From Lycium barbarum (Eukaryota; Streptophyta; Magnoliopsida; Solanales; Solanaceae), in the NCBI RefSeq assembly GCF_019175385.1, contig NC_083341.1:91166321-91230320 (forward strand): a stretch of 64,000 nucleotides of DNA, written 5' to 3'. Positions 45,002 to 56,410 of the stretch are shown here, piece after piece; position 1 is the stretch's first letter; the number at the start of each line of letters is the position of its first letter. The notes under the pieces are model-generated. The model was not told the DNA's origin and searched no databases. It saw only the letters and a program-made list of their open reading frames with translations. The translations under genes and the position numbers were made by a program.

Positions 45002-45551
45002 TGAATAACTCGGACTCGGCCCTGAATGAGCAGATCTATCAAGGCTCTGGCCTGAAAATCGTGGAGATGCACTGGTCATAGAATAGCCTGATTGTCTAGG
45101 GAACCGCTGCCTGTGTCCGCCTCTGGACTCACTCATCGGGCCTGAAGATCTGGCCCTCTTGCTATGTCCCCTATCCTGCTCGCGTTCACTTCTCTGCTGC
45201 TGTAGGCTTTCTTCTTAGTTCTGAGCATGTGCCTGAATGCGTGCAATATCCACACCGTCCTGAAGGGACGCAGTCAAGCATCTATCCATCAAGTGTGGTC
45301 CTAAGCCCTTCACAAATCGGTGTACCGGGTCACCCATATCCGTTACCATGGCGGAAGCATACCTGGCCAAGGAATTGAAGCGGAGACTGTACTCTAGAGC
45401 ACTCATGCTACCCTGCCTCAAATTTAAGAATTTATCGGCCCTAGCTCGCCGAACTTCTGGAGGCATATAATGACGGAGAAAAGCATCAACAAACTCTTGC
45501 CATACCGGGGGAGGTGCATTGGCTCCCCGTGAAGCCATCCAGACTGTATAC
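45002..45551 (-). pseudogene. gag: Tekay gag capsid domain, N-terminus deleted
   Basis: Minus translation from the deletion point: YTVWMASRGANAPPPVWQEF, VDAFLRHYMPPEVRRARADK, FLNLRQGSMSALEYSLRFNS and LARYASAMVTDMGDPVHRFV, GVDIARIQAHAQN, a TAA stop (45212-45214), then EESLQQQRSEREQDRGHSKR and a Ser/Gly-rich tail into the zinc-knuckle region at 32900. This is the retrotransposon gag core domain, alignable with 7298-8365. The first about 200 residues, the 5' leader, PBS and last about 110 bp of the LTR are deleted; LTR sequence GGCTCACCTAG joins TGGTATACAG at 45551/45552. Confidence 0.88.
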
Positions 45552-45918
45552 CACTAGGTGAGCCATAAATCAAATCATGCATTCTAACCATCAATCATAC
45601 TAGTCCCAATTGGACGACAACATTTCTTATATCATCATAGGCATCTATGCCACATCAATGTACATGGGCCGACAATGCCAACAAAATGACATACAAAAAT
45701 ATAGGCCGACAAGGCCAAACACATCTAACCACATACACATGTCTACGAGCCTCTAAGAAGGTTATAACATATCACATGAGCGGGACAGGACCCCGCTATG
45801 CCTATAATTATGTACACAAAATAATAAGTACCCAAAAGCTATAGCTCCGAATGAAATGGAGCTCCGCTAAGTAGTCCCTAAAAATATAGCTATGGATCAA
45901 GCCTGTCTCCCTGTGCAC

Positions 45919-45975
45919 CTGCGGGTATGACGCATCGTCCACAAACAAAAGGACGTCAGTACGAAGAATGTACTG
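45919..45975 (-). ncRNA. Three-hairpin LTR module
   Basis: CTGCG/CGCAT, CGTCC/GGACG and CAGTAC/GTACTG stems; one mismatch in stem 1. Confidence 0.55.
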
Positions 45976-47435
45976 AGTATGTAAAGCATGATCAATATCA
46001 ATATGTAAGATTAAGAGTCAACATATGAGATAGCATAACATGGGAGATAATAATATCGTCGTCATAGCACTTGCTTTCCACAAGTACATTCCATTTCTAT
46101 TGCGTATCCGTGTACATACATCCATATCCGTATTTATTTACCTTCACATTCATTTTTATAACATATTCGTACTCATATTGATGTCATATATACACACACA
46201 CACACATATATATATAGCTATAGCGTGCCCGACCATAAAGGTTCGGTGTTTCATACATGGCCAACCAAGGCTCAAGGTCATACATACCTGGCCCTACCAA
46301 GGCATCAGGGTTATCCGTACCTTCTGCAGAAGTGCGCGCGCGTTTCATAATCATATACATACTCTATACATATTCATATACATATATTCTTACCCGGCGT
46401 CATAAGCTCGGGGTCTTATTATAGCCCTTCATAGGCACACATACATATAATAGCTCATAAGCATCTTTAGCATCATTTTATTCTCATGATCATTACTATC
46501 ATTGTCATTATCGTTACATCTACCCTATAGGCTTACTCATCATACGAGGAACTTAGTACAATCGTAGCACATCGAGCATCGGGAGCTTACTAGCTCGGAG
46601 AATCAAATCGTTTGAAGGGAATCATAGTCTTATAGGAGATTTAGACGTTTGGCCAAAGAACCATGCCTTATGAAAGAAGGGTTAGCCTTACATACCTTTT
46701 CGTTCGACTATATAACACTTGCACGTTCCCTTCCACGCTTGCGTTTATACCTTCATCAAGGTCATACTATCGTTAGAATTGACAACTAGCATAAATGGCT
46801 AAAGCTAGGGAAAATCAGACAACATCTACTTTATTTATACAACATTCCTCCATATCGTAATTCAACTCCCACACGTCAACAATACATTTACAATATCATA
46901 ACAATAGCCTTTAGTCATCTACATTATCCATATTCTCAATTCACTTCCTATTTTCCATATTCAAAACCATAACACACGATTTCGTCCATTCACATACAAT
47001 GCCTATTTAATGATCTTAATGTCATTTATAACCCATTCATGTCACAACACAACAACAATCATGATTCAATTCAAACTATTTCTCAAAACGTCACTATTCA
47101 TCTTTCATGACCCATTTTGCTATACTCTTCTAAAATCCAAGCATTTCAACTTCCAAATACCTTAAACAACATATAAATACTATAAATCTTACCTTAGATG
47201 TTGTAGGAACAAGCCTTAGACGAAATACTCCACTTGAGCAAAAACCCTAGTTTTTCTCCATTTGGATTTCTTGACTTGAATGATCTTTAATGGGTTTGCT
47301 TACACTTGATTCACTTATTTTGTGTTGTTGATCACTAAAAACCCTTGAAAACTTGTGGAATATATGTAGAGAGATGTTTTAGAGAGAAGGGGTATCAAGA
47401 AGAAATGAAATGAAATAACCTTGGTCCTTTACCTT

Positions 47436-47613
47436 TATTAGACAAAATCTGTCCCGACCAAACATACGAACCAACATACGGTCCGTATAAATTGTACGGG
47501 CCGTATGTTTGGTCGTACAATTGGTCCAGAGAGTTTGGCCAATCTGGGTTGATTATACGGTCCCAAATATACGGACCGTATAAATTATACGGCCAGTATG
47601 TTTGGCCGTATAA
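47436..47613 (-). promoter_or_regulatory. LTR promoter palindromes (right Tekay LTR)
   Basis: ATACGGTCCGTATAAATTG, ACGGGCCGTATG and ATACGGACCGTATAAATT units between 47458 and 47613 with a TATA-like AATAAAGG on minus near 47433. Confidence 0.6.
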
Positions 47614-47955
47614 TCCCCAGTGATCCCGAAGTTCGTTTCGTCGTCTCGTTTGATCTCCAATCCTTATGGAACCTTCTTAACACTTGTTCAACACTTCAAT
47701 ACCAATCCAAGGGAAGTTATCACTCTTCTCCAAGACATCATTAAGCCCTTACTAACTTGTTACTCGTAATTTCTTTCCGATGCTTATCAAAATACTTTGC
47801 CTTCTCTTGGCAATCCTCTTCTCCATCTCTAACATCTTTGAACTCTCACCTAGAATCATCGAATGTCATCGATCGCCCATGAAAACATCGTATACTCATA
47901 CTCCTCACTAGTTCATTCACTTGCGTACCAACGAAAGATTTTCCGAGGAGTAACA

Positions 47956-48685
47956 CCCATGAACAGAAGGAATAATCATAATAGAGGGGTATAGGATCAT
48001 CAAGAACTGAGATACTCCTAGTACTTCTAAGAGTAGAGTAATATGGAGACTCGATTATTCGTTGTTCGCTCATGTCATAGTATCATGCCAAAATGAAAGA
48101 AAGTGAAAGCCTTAACATACCTTTTTGGTCGCCAAAATGAAAGAAAGGGAAAACCTTAACATACCTCTTTCTAGAATCTGCTAAAATTTCGGCAACATCT
48201 CCCCTATTTATATGACTAGCCCGAAATTATAATTCAGCAACCAACAACAACAATAACATCATTTACAACATGAATATGTGCCATAAAACAGCCCACACGC
48301 CTACCATTTCAATCTCCACTTTCAATCTCAAATTTCATATGTTTCTTTCACCAATTCACTTGATAAACATATAAATAAAAATAACGACAGAGACCATATC
48401 ACAATCATGTTGTATTCCATAATTTTCAGCCATCACAAATTATATTTATCACCTCAAAACAGCCCAACGAAACAGTAGCCATATCTTAGGCAATTTCAAT
48501 GCTATCTTGTAGTATTTTGCTATAAACAATCTCACCAACATGGAGTTAAGCTTAAGCACAACCAAGGGGATGTTAAAATTACCTTAAACAGTAAATACCA
48601 TTTGAAATCCGCCGCTGATTCAACTTTCAATCACCCTTAAACGCAACACAACACTATAGAGGTGTTTTTCCTTACCAAGGTTAGC
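47956..48685 (-). repeat. R/leader-type part of LTR family Y
   Basis: Contains two donor-like sites (48109-48122, 48152-48166; a 43-bp local duplication of CCAAAATGAAAGAAAG-type sequence), the box TTTCGGCAACATCTCCCC (48205), and a third donor-like TTACCTTAAAC (48580). No TATA/U3 region follows; instead the inverted end begins. Confidence 0.6.
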
Positions 48686-48855
48686 TTTTTAGGGCCGTGA
48701 CCCTCCAGTTTATGACATCTATCAGTCAGCAGATCATGTTGTGAGTGCCCTCAAGTGGCCCAGAATGAGCATGAACAGATATGTCATGTAGTTTAGTGGT
48801 ATCTAGGAGGTCAGCTTCTGGGTGTTCGTCATAGTCCTTCGGTTGGGCTGTGACA
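48686..48855 (+). repeat. Inverted copy of the Y terminal 170 bp
   Basis: Reverse complement of 23097-23266 with few substitutions. Ends GGGCTGTGACA followed by CCCGC. Confidence 0.85.
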
Positions 48856-51332
48856 CCCGCGCAGTGGGAGGGGAGAGGTTGCTTCCTAAAAACAACTAGG
48901 TTTGGCTCGTTGCCTTTGATTCCTTACCCATAGCATAAGATAAAGGGTGCATGCTTCAACATCTAAGTTTCAAACAAATTAGTCTAAACAGCATTCAAGT
49001 AGGTATTAGCATGATGTTGTGGGGAGATACATGAGCAGTATAGAAAAGAAAGCCGCATAATTAAGCAAGATTAGTCCTATAGGATTAACAAAGTGATTTC
49101 GGGTAAGCTTAACACTCTTAGTCATTTTATAATTTCATTTACCAAATTTCAAAGTCTAGACAGAGTAGCAGATTCAAGGAACACATCCAAGGCTACATTT
49201 AGGCCACCCATAGACAAAGATCATGCTAGCAATCATCTTGTAACCAAGTTCAGGATCCAATATACTTAAGTTTTACTACAACACAACCATATAATCTTAT
49301 CATGACCACCCACAAATACAGTTAGCTAACTAAAGAATGACACTTGACTAAGATAAGTTAAACTAGAGCATGCTAGAGACAACAGGCTTAGCAGATTGAG
49401 TCAATAGCAACAACATGTCTATACAAGGCAGCTTAGACCAAAAATGTCACATAAATCGTAGCTAACCAGTTAATACTTTGATTGAGGCATCATATAAACA
49501 TCTTTTTTACTCATACAGGATTATATATGAACATTTATGCTTCATATTTAGTTAGGTTGTATCACAGTTATCATACAAAGCAAGCTTAATCAGATCAAAC
49601 TTATCATTATAACTAAGATTTAAACAGCAGGGTTTAGACCATATTGAACAGAAAAACAAGTTTACACTAGAGAAAATAATTGCTTGCTTAATCATTAGCT
49701 AAGCTAACACAGTTGGTACTAACTTAATCATGGATTGAACATAGCTATAAACCGCTCATTTAAAATAAACAGATCAAACTAACACATAAGCATCTACATT
49801 AAACCAAGCACACTACACATAAATCTTAATAAGGCAGGTAGAAGAAAAAAAACCAAACTAATACAACAAATATATTTAACTATGTATGAACTAAGCTAAC
49901 TACCACAAGAGCATGCTCAACTAATTTAACCAAAGTAACTTATAATGCCTAATACAAGAGCATATTAATCTAAACAAAACTAAAATAAACATGTGAACAT
50001 ACAGGCAGCTAGCACAGATAACTAAGAAGCTAAATAAAATGCAGAAAAAATATAAAGGAAAGAGGATTACCTCTTTCTTGTACAACCTTGATCGAGAATG
50101 AACCTTGAAGATCTGTTGCTCCTCAAAATCCCAAAGACTCAACCACAATTAATAAGAAAAATGCAGAAAAAACACTTAAAATTAGAACTTACTCGAACTA
50201 TTAAAGTCTTAGAAGCAAATGCTTAAAAACTTAAGTATTTCAAGTATGCAAGTGAGATTTCAATTGCAAGGTGTTTGTAAAATGCAAATTAGGGCTCCTT
50301 TATATAGAAATTCTTAAATCCCCCAAACCCTAGGTGTATCGATGTGAGATAAATCCCAAACCTCGGATTTCCTCCTCACATATAGCATTGTAGGGCTAGG
50401 ATTAAGTCAAATAGAAAATCAAGGGTTAGATTTTTACCAACAAAAATCAATCCCAAAAGTTCTTCAAGAACCAATAAGAATGCATTATTCAAAATCGAAC
50501 ACAAACAATAACAATTAAAGATTTATTGTCTTTGATCGTTTGATAACACAGAAAACCAAGAAAGAAATCAAAACAAGTATTGGTGATACCTTGTTTGGTT
50601 GATTTACGGTGGAAATAGTTGAAAACATTAATTGCTTTACTCCTTAAGGCCATACAGAACTGGAGAAAGCAAAAAAGCCTCTGAAATCATGCCAAAAATG
50701 GCGTTTAATGACGCAAGAGGGAGAAAACCACACGAGGCAGCTAGGGTTTCACGGGAGAGGAAAGGAGGAAGGAGGTTCAGGGTGTGTTTGGATGAAATGA
50801 AGGGTATGGGGGTGTATTACCCCAGTTAAGTGGAGCTTTAGGCTGAGTCAAGTCCAAATTGGACGGGGCCTGGTCTGTTGTTTTAAGAGAAAGGGGTTGT
50901 CCTGATATATACATGTATATACGTGTGATATACTTGTATATCACATGTATATCTGCGTATATACACGTATATATGCATGATTTTGTCATTTGTTTTAATT
51001 AATAACCCAAATTAAGAAAAAGCTAATTAATTTAGACCATTAGGCATAATTAAATGAGACTAATTAAACAAACAAAAGGCTAGATCTTGCTATTATGGTC
51101 CTTAAATTGACTTATCTACTCAGGCTATTTTAAATATGGCCACTTTAGTTCAATTAGACAATTTAAAGTAACAAATTTGCATAAATGACCTTACTTGATC
51201 AACTAGAAAGACAAATTTGCAATAATGACCTCAATTATGGGAATTGATTTCCAATTGGGTTATAATTGAACTATCAATTGATTATTTCAATTGTAGCCAT
51301 TTAATGAACAATTTACAGAATTAATCAAAATT
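48856..51332 (-). other. Probable 5' leader/LTR of the host Tat element
   Basis: No coding frame. On minus there is a good TATA box (CTATATAAAGG, about 50297-50307) followed by a leader that runs into GTACAAGAAAGAGGTAATCC (about 50065-50085), a splice-donor-like site. Position upstream of Tat gag suggests its 5' LTR/leader, interrupted at 51333. An AT-rich palindrome GTGATATAC-TTG-TATATCAC lies at about 50926-50944. Assignment is an inference; it could also be unrelated intergenic DNA. Confidence 0.4.
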
Positions 51333-51374
51333 TGTTACACCTCGGAAAATTTCATGTCGTGATGTGGTAGATAG

Positions 51375-54289
51375 TGTCACGACCCAATCCCGTGGGCCAT
51401 GACTAGTGCCCGAGCTGGACACTCGTATACGTACCTGTTAAATTTAGACAAACTGACTCTTAAGAACAATATGGAAACTTGCAAAAGAACCTCGAAGGTT
51501 CATAACGTCATCATATATGTGTATCCAGATAACCTGTCTCCTGAGGAGTCACAACTAATCAAAATATAATATGATACACAAGCTGACAAGGCTGCCATTA
51601 CATGTCAATATGATACGCAAGCCGACAAGGCTGCCACTACATATCAATACCATATGCAAGCCGACGAGGCTGCCACAACAGACGAACATATCCATAGCAC
51701 ATCGTATAGACACAACTGGACCAAAACTTATACACAACCCACACATATGTCTACAGACCTCTAAGAGTATCAACGGTGAAATATGACGGGACAGGGCCCG
51801 CCGTACCCCTGGATAAACATATATACATATACATCAAAAGATCTGTACCAAAAGTCTAGGCTCCGGAACAATGGAGCTTTCCAAGACAGCTGAGTAGAAA
51901 TCCTAAGCTGGAGGATCACCAAATCGAGTATCTGTACCTGCGGGCATGAAACGCAGCCCCCCGAAGAAAGGGGGTCAGTACAGAATATGTATTGAGTATA
52001 TAAAGCATGTGATCAAGTAAAAAGGATCATAACTGAAATAGAGGTCACAAGAGACAAGTATGACATTCAAAATACCAATACATTTGCCTTATGAAATGTA
52101 AATCATGTATATCAATATCATATATCATACCCGACCCATTATGGGACTCGGTGAATAAAGTCATCCTTGGCGCCATAATAACATCATCATATCATCATAT
52201 CATCACATCATCACATCATCATGTCATCATACATATATATATATATATACCGTACCCGGCCCTCTAGTGAGGGACTCGGTGAACAATGCAGTGAAACTGT
52301 GCACGAAAACATACCCGGCCCGGGACTCGGTGAAAGATATATTACGGCATGCACGAGCAGAGTAGTGAGAAACTATATGCAAACTAAATCATATCTGAGA
52401 CTCAATAGAATAATCAAAATGAACTATCATTTGAAAATCAAGACAATAGTCATATCAAGTACCCTTCGAATGTCACTATGGATTATATCAAAATAGGACG
52501 GCTGGAGTCATAGACACGTATCAAGACATAATGAAGTAAGTTCTGGAAATCAATAACGTTAGCCATCCTAGTGTCTCTAAGAATTAGAGTTTCTTTGGAG
52601 TTATATACTCATCGTCTGTTTGTTTTATAAAGATCACGCCAAAAAGAAAGAAGGGTTAGCTTTACATACCTTGTCGCTTCTCAAGTTAACCATAACTTAG
52701 GTCTCGGGCTTCATCAATCTACAAACAATACCAAATATTCCAATAATCAAATTAGGATACTCTTTCAAACCAATCCTTAATTACTTAGAAATCTAACGAT
52801 ATTCGGGTAGCATTATCCTTAAAAACTTAATAATCCTAATGATTCCAATTTAGCCAAAATATCAATCCCAATACTAACATCAATATCAACAAATACATGT
52901 CCAAATAGAATCAAATCCATTTTTAAATCACTTCCAAAACAGCCCAATATAAATTCCTACACCGATGCTTGTATACACTTCTTTATTTCCGTATATACAT
53001 AGTATAACAACAAACATAACAACAACAACAACTACAGCCAATCCCACGACATTCCAGCCCACAAAAAAATTCATAGCAACCACCAAACAGCCCACATGAT
53101 AACAATAACAATTTATCAGATTTCCAATATAGTTTTCGTAATTCTTTCGTCTAGCAACGTAGATACGACCCGGATAACTCAAATACATCTAGGGGAGAGG
53201 ATTTATTACCTTATATGCCAAGATTTAATCTTCTTCCACCTTAGTTCATTACGAAGAAAGCCCGGGTTAAACAGCGCAACAAAACGGAACAATGAGATCG
53301 AAGTAGTGAGCAAAATCCGTATGTTGTTGTCGACGAGAATTGTACTTTGTCCTCATGAAATTTTCATGTTGCTGCCTAAAAGGAAAACCATGTTGCTTGA
53401 TAAAAAGTGAAAGTCACTTTAGTACCAGTAATATTCGTTACCTATGTAAATTCCTAAAGAACAAGATTGCTACATTTGTGTGCCTTTCCCTTGGAGAAAA
53501 ACAAAACGTTCTGTATGTACATCAATTCCTTGTGAAACCTTCCATTATATTGATCCATCCCTTTTTTTAGTGGGTGTGGAGCCCACTTACACGTAATGAT
53601 CCCATGATAATTATCTTCCACCAAATGGTGACACCGAATCCATGCAAATGCATATTCATTAGTTTCTTGCCTCCTATTGCCACGTGGAAGGGTGCTCCCA
53701 CATCAATAGCTATCCACATTATTTCATATCCAAAAATACACTAATTAATTTCTAGTCTCCCACTTTATTCTAACATTTAACCAATTATCCACATGATTAA
53801 TTTCTTGATCTCAATTCACTTTAATAATAATTATTTTTAATACACTTCATATACTCATTGTCATGATTATGTGACATAGCACTAGTCCATAGTCCCTTTT
53901 GGTACACACAAAATATTATTCTCAATCACCGTGGTCACACTTGTTAAGTCCTAAATTATTTTGGGACTTCATTCCTTGTATATACCGAGCTCTTGATTTT
54001 CATCCTTGGATATGATCGAATTCTCCGGGCTCGGGTAAATTTGCTCATGTTGGACGATTAAATGTTCTAGTCCAAAAATACGAGGTATTATAACTTGGAC
54101 CATATTTCACTCAAATAAATGTTGAAACTCGACAAAACTTATTTTCTTCGATTGGTTTAACTTCAAATCCTTACGATACATGTGTACCATCACTTCAACC
54201 ACCTATAAGCTTGGGGGATAACCTCGTGTCCATCACTAATATCATTTAACTCGTACATTTTCTAACGCATGAGAACACGGGATGTAACA
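51375..54289 (-). mobile_element. Solo LTR, S-like, 2.9 kb
   Basis: Plus-strand ends TGTCACGACCCAATCC and GATGTAACA with perfect duplications GATAG (51370-51374 and 54290-54294). Start resembles element S LTR (GACTAGTGCCCGAG). Has (GCCGACAAGGCTGCC) repeats 51580-51680, three-hairpin module, hairpin block 52250-52340, donor-like GCTTTACATACC (52659). Confidence 0.9.
51938..51994 (-). ncRNA. Three-hairpin LTR module
   Basis: CTGCG/CGCAG, CCCCC/GGGGG and CAGTAC/GTATTG stems; the third keeps pairing through a G-U pair. Confidence 0.55.
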
Positions 54290-54589
54290 GATAGACTAAC
54301 GCAGGGTGAGATGCGTGCGATGTCCCTACAAGTAAGAAATGTTACTTAACGGTTCTAATTAAGATTCCGAAGACGTTTGAGGCAAGAGAAGAAAGTTCGT
54401 GAAGAATGTCAAGTATAAGTCGTGTTTTGAAAGGGGTTTGCAAAGTACCGAGCTAATGTTGATTTAATATGGTCTTGAGGAAGAGTTATAATGCTCCTTA
54501 GATTGTTAATGAAGTGTTAAACAAGTGCTAAGAAGGTTCCATAAGGATTGGAGATCAAACGAAACGACAGAAATAATTTCAGGAAAGTG

Positions 54590-54750
54590 GAGTTATACGA
54601 CCACTTATACGGTTCGTATAACCGAACAGAAAAAGGGATTTTCCTGATGGTGAAATACGATCACTTATACGGACCGTATAATATTATACGAACCGCATAA
54701 GGGTCCGTATAACACCCGACGGGCTGAGTATTTTTCAAGTATAAAACATG
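54590..54750 (+). promoter_or_regulatory. LTR promoter palindromes and TATA box
   Basis: TATACGGACCGTATAA, TATACGAACCGCATAA and related units up to 54715, then AAGTATAAAACATG (TATA) at about 54738-54750 and a CT-rich start region. Confidence 0.65.
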
Positions 54751-56230
54751 TTCCCACTTCCAAATTTTCATTCTTTCAACTTCTCCACTTCTCTCTACAC
54801 CTCTAGAACATTCCACACACTTCATTTACAAAAATTCAAGGGAAATCAAATATCAATATAATCAATCCAAGGAAATCAAGTGCAAGGGAGTTCTCTAGGG
54901 TTGTTAGAAGTCAAGAATCTCTTTGAAGTTGAAGTTAGGGTTTTCTCCAAGTGAGGTGTTTCCATCCCAAGCCCGTTCCTACATAATCAAAGGTGAGTTT
55001 TATGATCATTTCATGTTATTTAGAATATTGAAGGGTTGAAAGACTTGGATTATGGAAGAAAGTAGAATATAGAGCTCAATTGTGAATAATTGTGTTCTTG
55101 AATAGTAGCTTGACATGAATCATGACTCTTGATATATTATGAGTAAAATCTTGTTGTAGATGATGCAAATGATGTTAAGGAAATATAATATGATAACTAA
55201 TATGGTGCTATGCTATAGTTATGGTCATGAATCATTTTGTTAAGAAATTATGGGAATCGAATAACGTCGAACTTGAAAAGGTTGTTGACTACGATATTAT
55301 GAATGTTGTTATGGATGTTTGGGAGTTGTTATATCATATGGAGGAAGTTGTAGAAACAAAGGAGATGCTGCCCAATTTTCGTTAGCTTTAGCTTAAGCTT
55401 AAGTATAGTTCCGATTATCTAATCTTAGTACAAATTTCTCTTGAATGTAGAATCGTGAACATTGGAGGAAAGCACTTAATTGATAAAGTTAGAGCGACAT
55501 CAAGGTATGTGAGGCTAGTCCCTTCTTTTCTTCTAAGGCATGATTCCTATAATATGACTTTCTTTAACTTTCCATGATGTTCCCATATTCCGGAAACTAT
55601 GAGTCTATGATTAATAAGAGCTTCTCATGAGAAAAAGACAAGAGATATGTTATGAATATGATAATGATGATGATGATGAGTCTAAGTTTAGAGATTCTAA
55701 AGCCCATGATATGATATTCCTATGAAGCTAATGACCCTTTTATGATTTTTTGATGTTATTCATTGTTGCTAGACTCACCTTATAATGCTAGTTCCTTCAA
55801 GGTGAGACACGATGATCATGACTACTCTATAATGGAATCGGGGGTTCTCGACCTTACGTCACCCCGATAGAGTTGTAGTATTTAATTGATTTATAATGCA
55901 TGCTTTATGATAAGTATATAATGATGAGATTACACCGTGTCTTGATGGCCGGACATGACACCGCTAAGGCGGGCTACTATGATTACACTGTGCCTCGATG
56001 GCCGGACATAACACCGCTGAGGCGGGCTTCTTTGATTACCCTGTGCCTAAAGGGTCGGACATGACACCACTAGTGGGCGGCGTATGATAGTTACCCGGAC
56101 GCGGTTTAACGATGATGGTATATTTGATATGTATAACATGTGTTTTCTCTTAAAAGTTAAGCAGGTTATATCTTCGCCTCATGTTTTATTATTTCTTTAT
56201 TATGTTAGTATTATTCATGCCTTGCATACT

Positions 56231-56290
56231 CAGTACACTTTTCGTACTGACGTCCTTTTCTTTTGGACACTGTGTTCATGCCCACATGTA
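56231..56290 (+). ncRNA. Three-hairpin LTR module (plus)
   Basis: CAGTAC/GTACTG and CGTCC/GGACA-type stems in plus orientation; the last stem is weakened. Confidence 0.5.
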
Positions 56291-56410
56291 GACAGGGAGA
56301 CGGTGCAGACCCGTAGGAGCTTATCAGCGGAACCACAGGAGCACTCCACTACTCCGGAGGTGATACTTATGGTCATATTCTTTTGTGTATATATTTGGGC
56401 ACGACGGGGT

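Larger units (their letters stand above)
23637..47955 (-). mobile_element. Tekay/Del chromovirus, interrupted twice
   Basis: On minus: 5' LTR (47955 to 45552), gag (45551 to 45002, 32900 on), zinc knuckle, protease, reverse transcriptase, RNase H, integrase, chromodomain (to 25917), PPT, 3' LTR (25707 to 23637). Interrupted by element T (32901-45001) in gag and by a solo LTR (27952-31148) between reverse transcriptase and RNase H; reading frames rejoin exactly at both. The end of the 5' LTR, primer site and gag start are deleted at 45552. In-frame stops occur in gag, before RT and around RNase H/integrase. The two LTRs differ by only a few percent by eye. Confidence 0.85.
45552..47955 (-). 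repeat. 5' LTR of the Tekay element, U5 end deleted
   Basis: Aligns with the left LTR and with the plus solo LTR 420-12244 (its CCTAGGTGAGCC matches GGCTCACCTAG near 12155 inverted). Ends GGAGTAACA at 47955. Followed by CCCAT, so no clear duplication partner on the left because that border was recombined. Confidence 0.83.
23097..48855. mobile_element. 25.8-kb unit with inverted ends and CCCGC duplication
   Basis: The left end TGTCACAGCCCAACCG (23097) and right end CGGTTGGGCTGTGACA (48855) are inverted copies, about 95 percent alike by eye over 170 bp. Perfect 5-bp duplications CCCGC flank it (23092-23096, 48856-48860). Removing the nested Tekay element leaves an LTR-like sequence: U5-type part 23097-23636, R/leader-type part 47956-48685, then the inverted 170 bp. 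No U3 promoter part is seen. Normal LTRs are direct repeats with different left and right ends, so this is an aberrant insertion; a fold-back reverse-transcription product is one explanation. Confidence 0.7.
1..51332 (-). mobile_element. Host Tat-lineage Ty3/gypsy element, split into pieces
   Basis: The oldest layer of the window. On the minus strand the order is gag (22394 to 22010, 20407 to about 19470), protease (about 19470 to 18670), spacer (15259 to 14763), reverse transcriptase and first RNase H (14762 to 13194), second RNase H and integrase zinc finger (13193 to 12245), integrase core (419 to 1). Reading across insertion sites restores continuous protein: residues IKVPP end at 12245 and SKLNDM resume at 419. 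Two RNase H domains, the second with the NMAEYEACI and GDSDLLIHQ signature, mark the Tat (Ogre/Retand) lineage. All domains carry stops or lost catalytic residues, so it is dead. The left end lies outside the window; the right limit (48856-51332) is inferred. Confidence 0.8.
51333..56410 (+). mobile_element. Tekay-type LTR (plus), right end outside or lost
   Basis: Starts TGTTACACCTCGG at 51333. Removing the solo LTR 51375-54289 leaves about 2.16 kb of LTR reading through 56410. Contains palindromes (54590-54715), GTATAAAAC TATA box (about 54740), donor-like AAAGGTGAGT (54993) and CAAGGTATGTGAGG (55501), tandem CGGACATGACACCGC repeats (55940-56075) and the three-hairpin module. The U5 end is displaced by the element starting at 56411; if a solo LTR, its second AAATT duplication would lie beyond the window. 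Confidence 0.75.

Noticed and set aside
23092..48860. Class II DNA transposon with terminal inverted repeats
   Set aside because: Inverted ends and a duplication are present, but ends are LTR-type TG...CA, the duplication is 5 bp as for gypsy integrase, and no transposase is seen; aberrant LTR insertion fits better.
48856..48890. SINE-like GGAGAGGTTGCTTCC segment
   Set aside because: Resembles part of some plant SINEs, but no Pol III boxes, poly-A/T tail or duplication could be found.
50632..50829. Possible small basic protein (65 residues) on plus
   Set aside because: No recognisable domain, lies in a region with an opposite-strand TATA box and no codon-use or homology support; likely chance.
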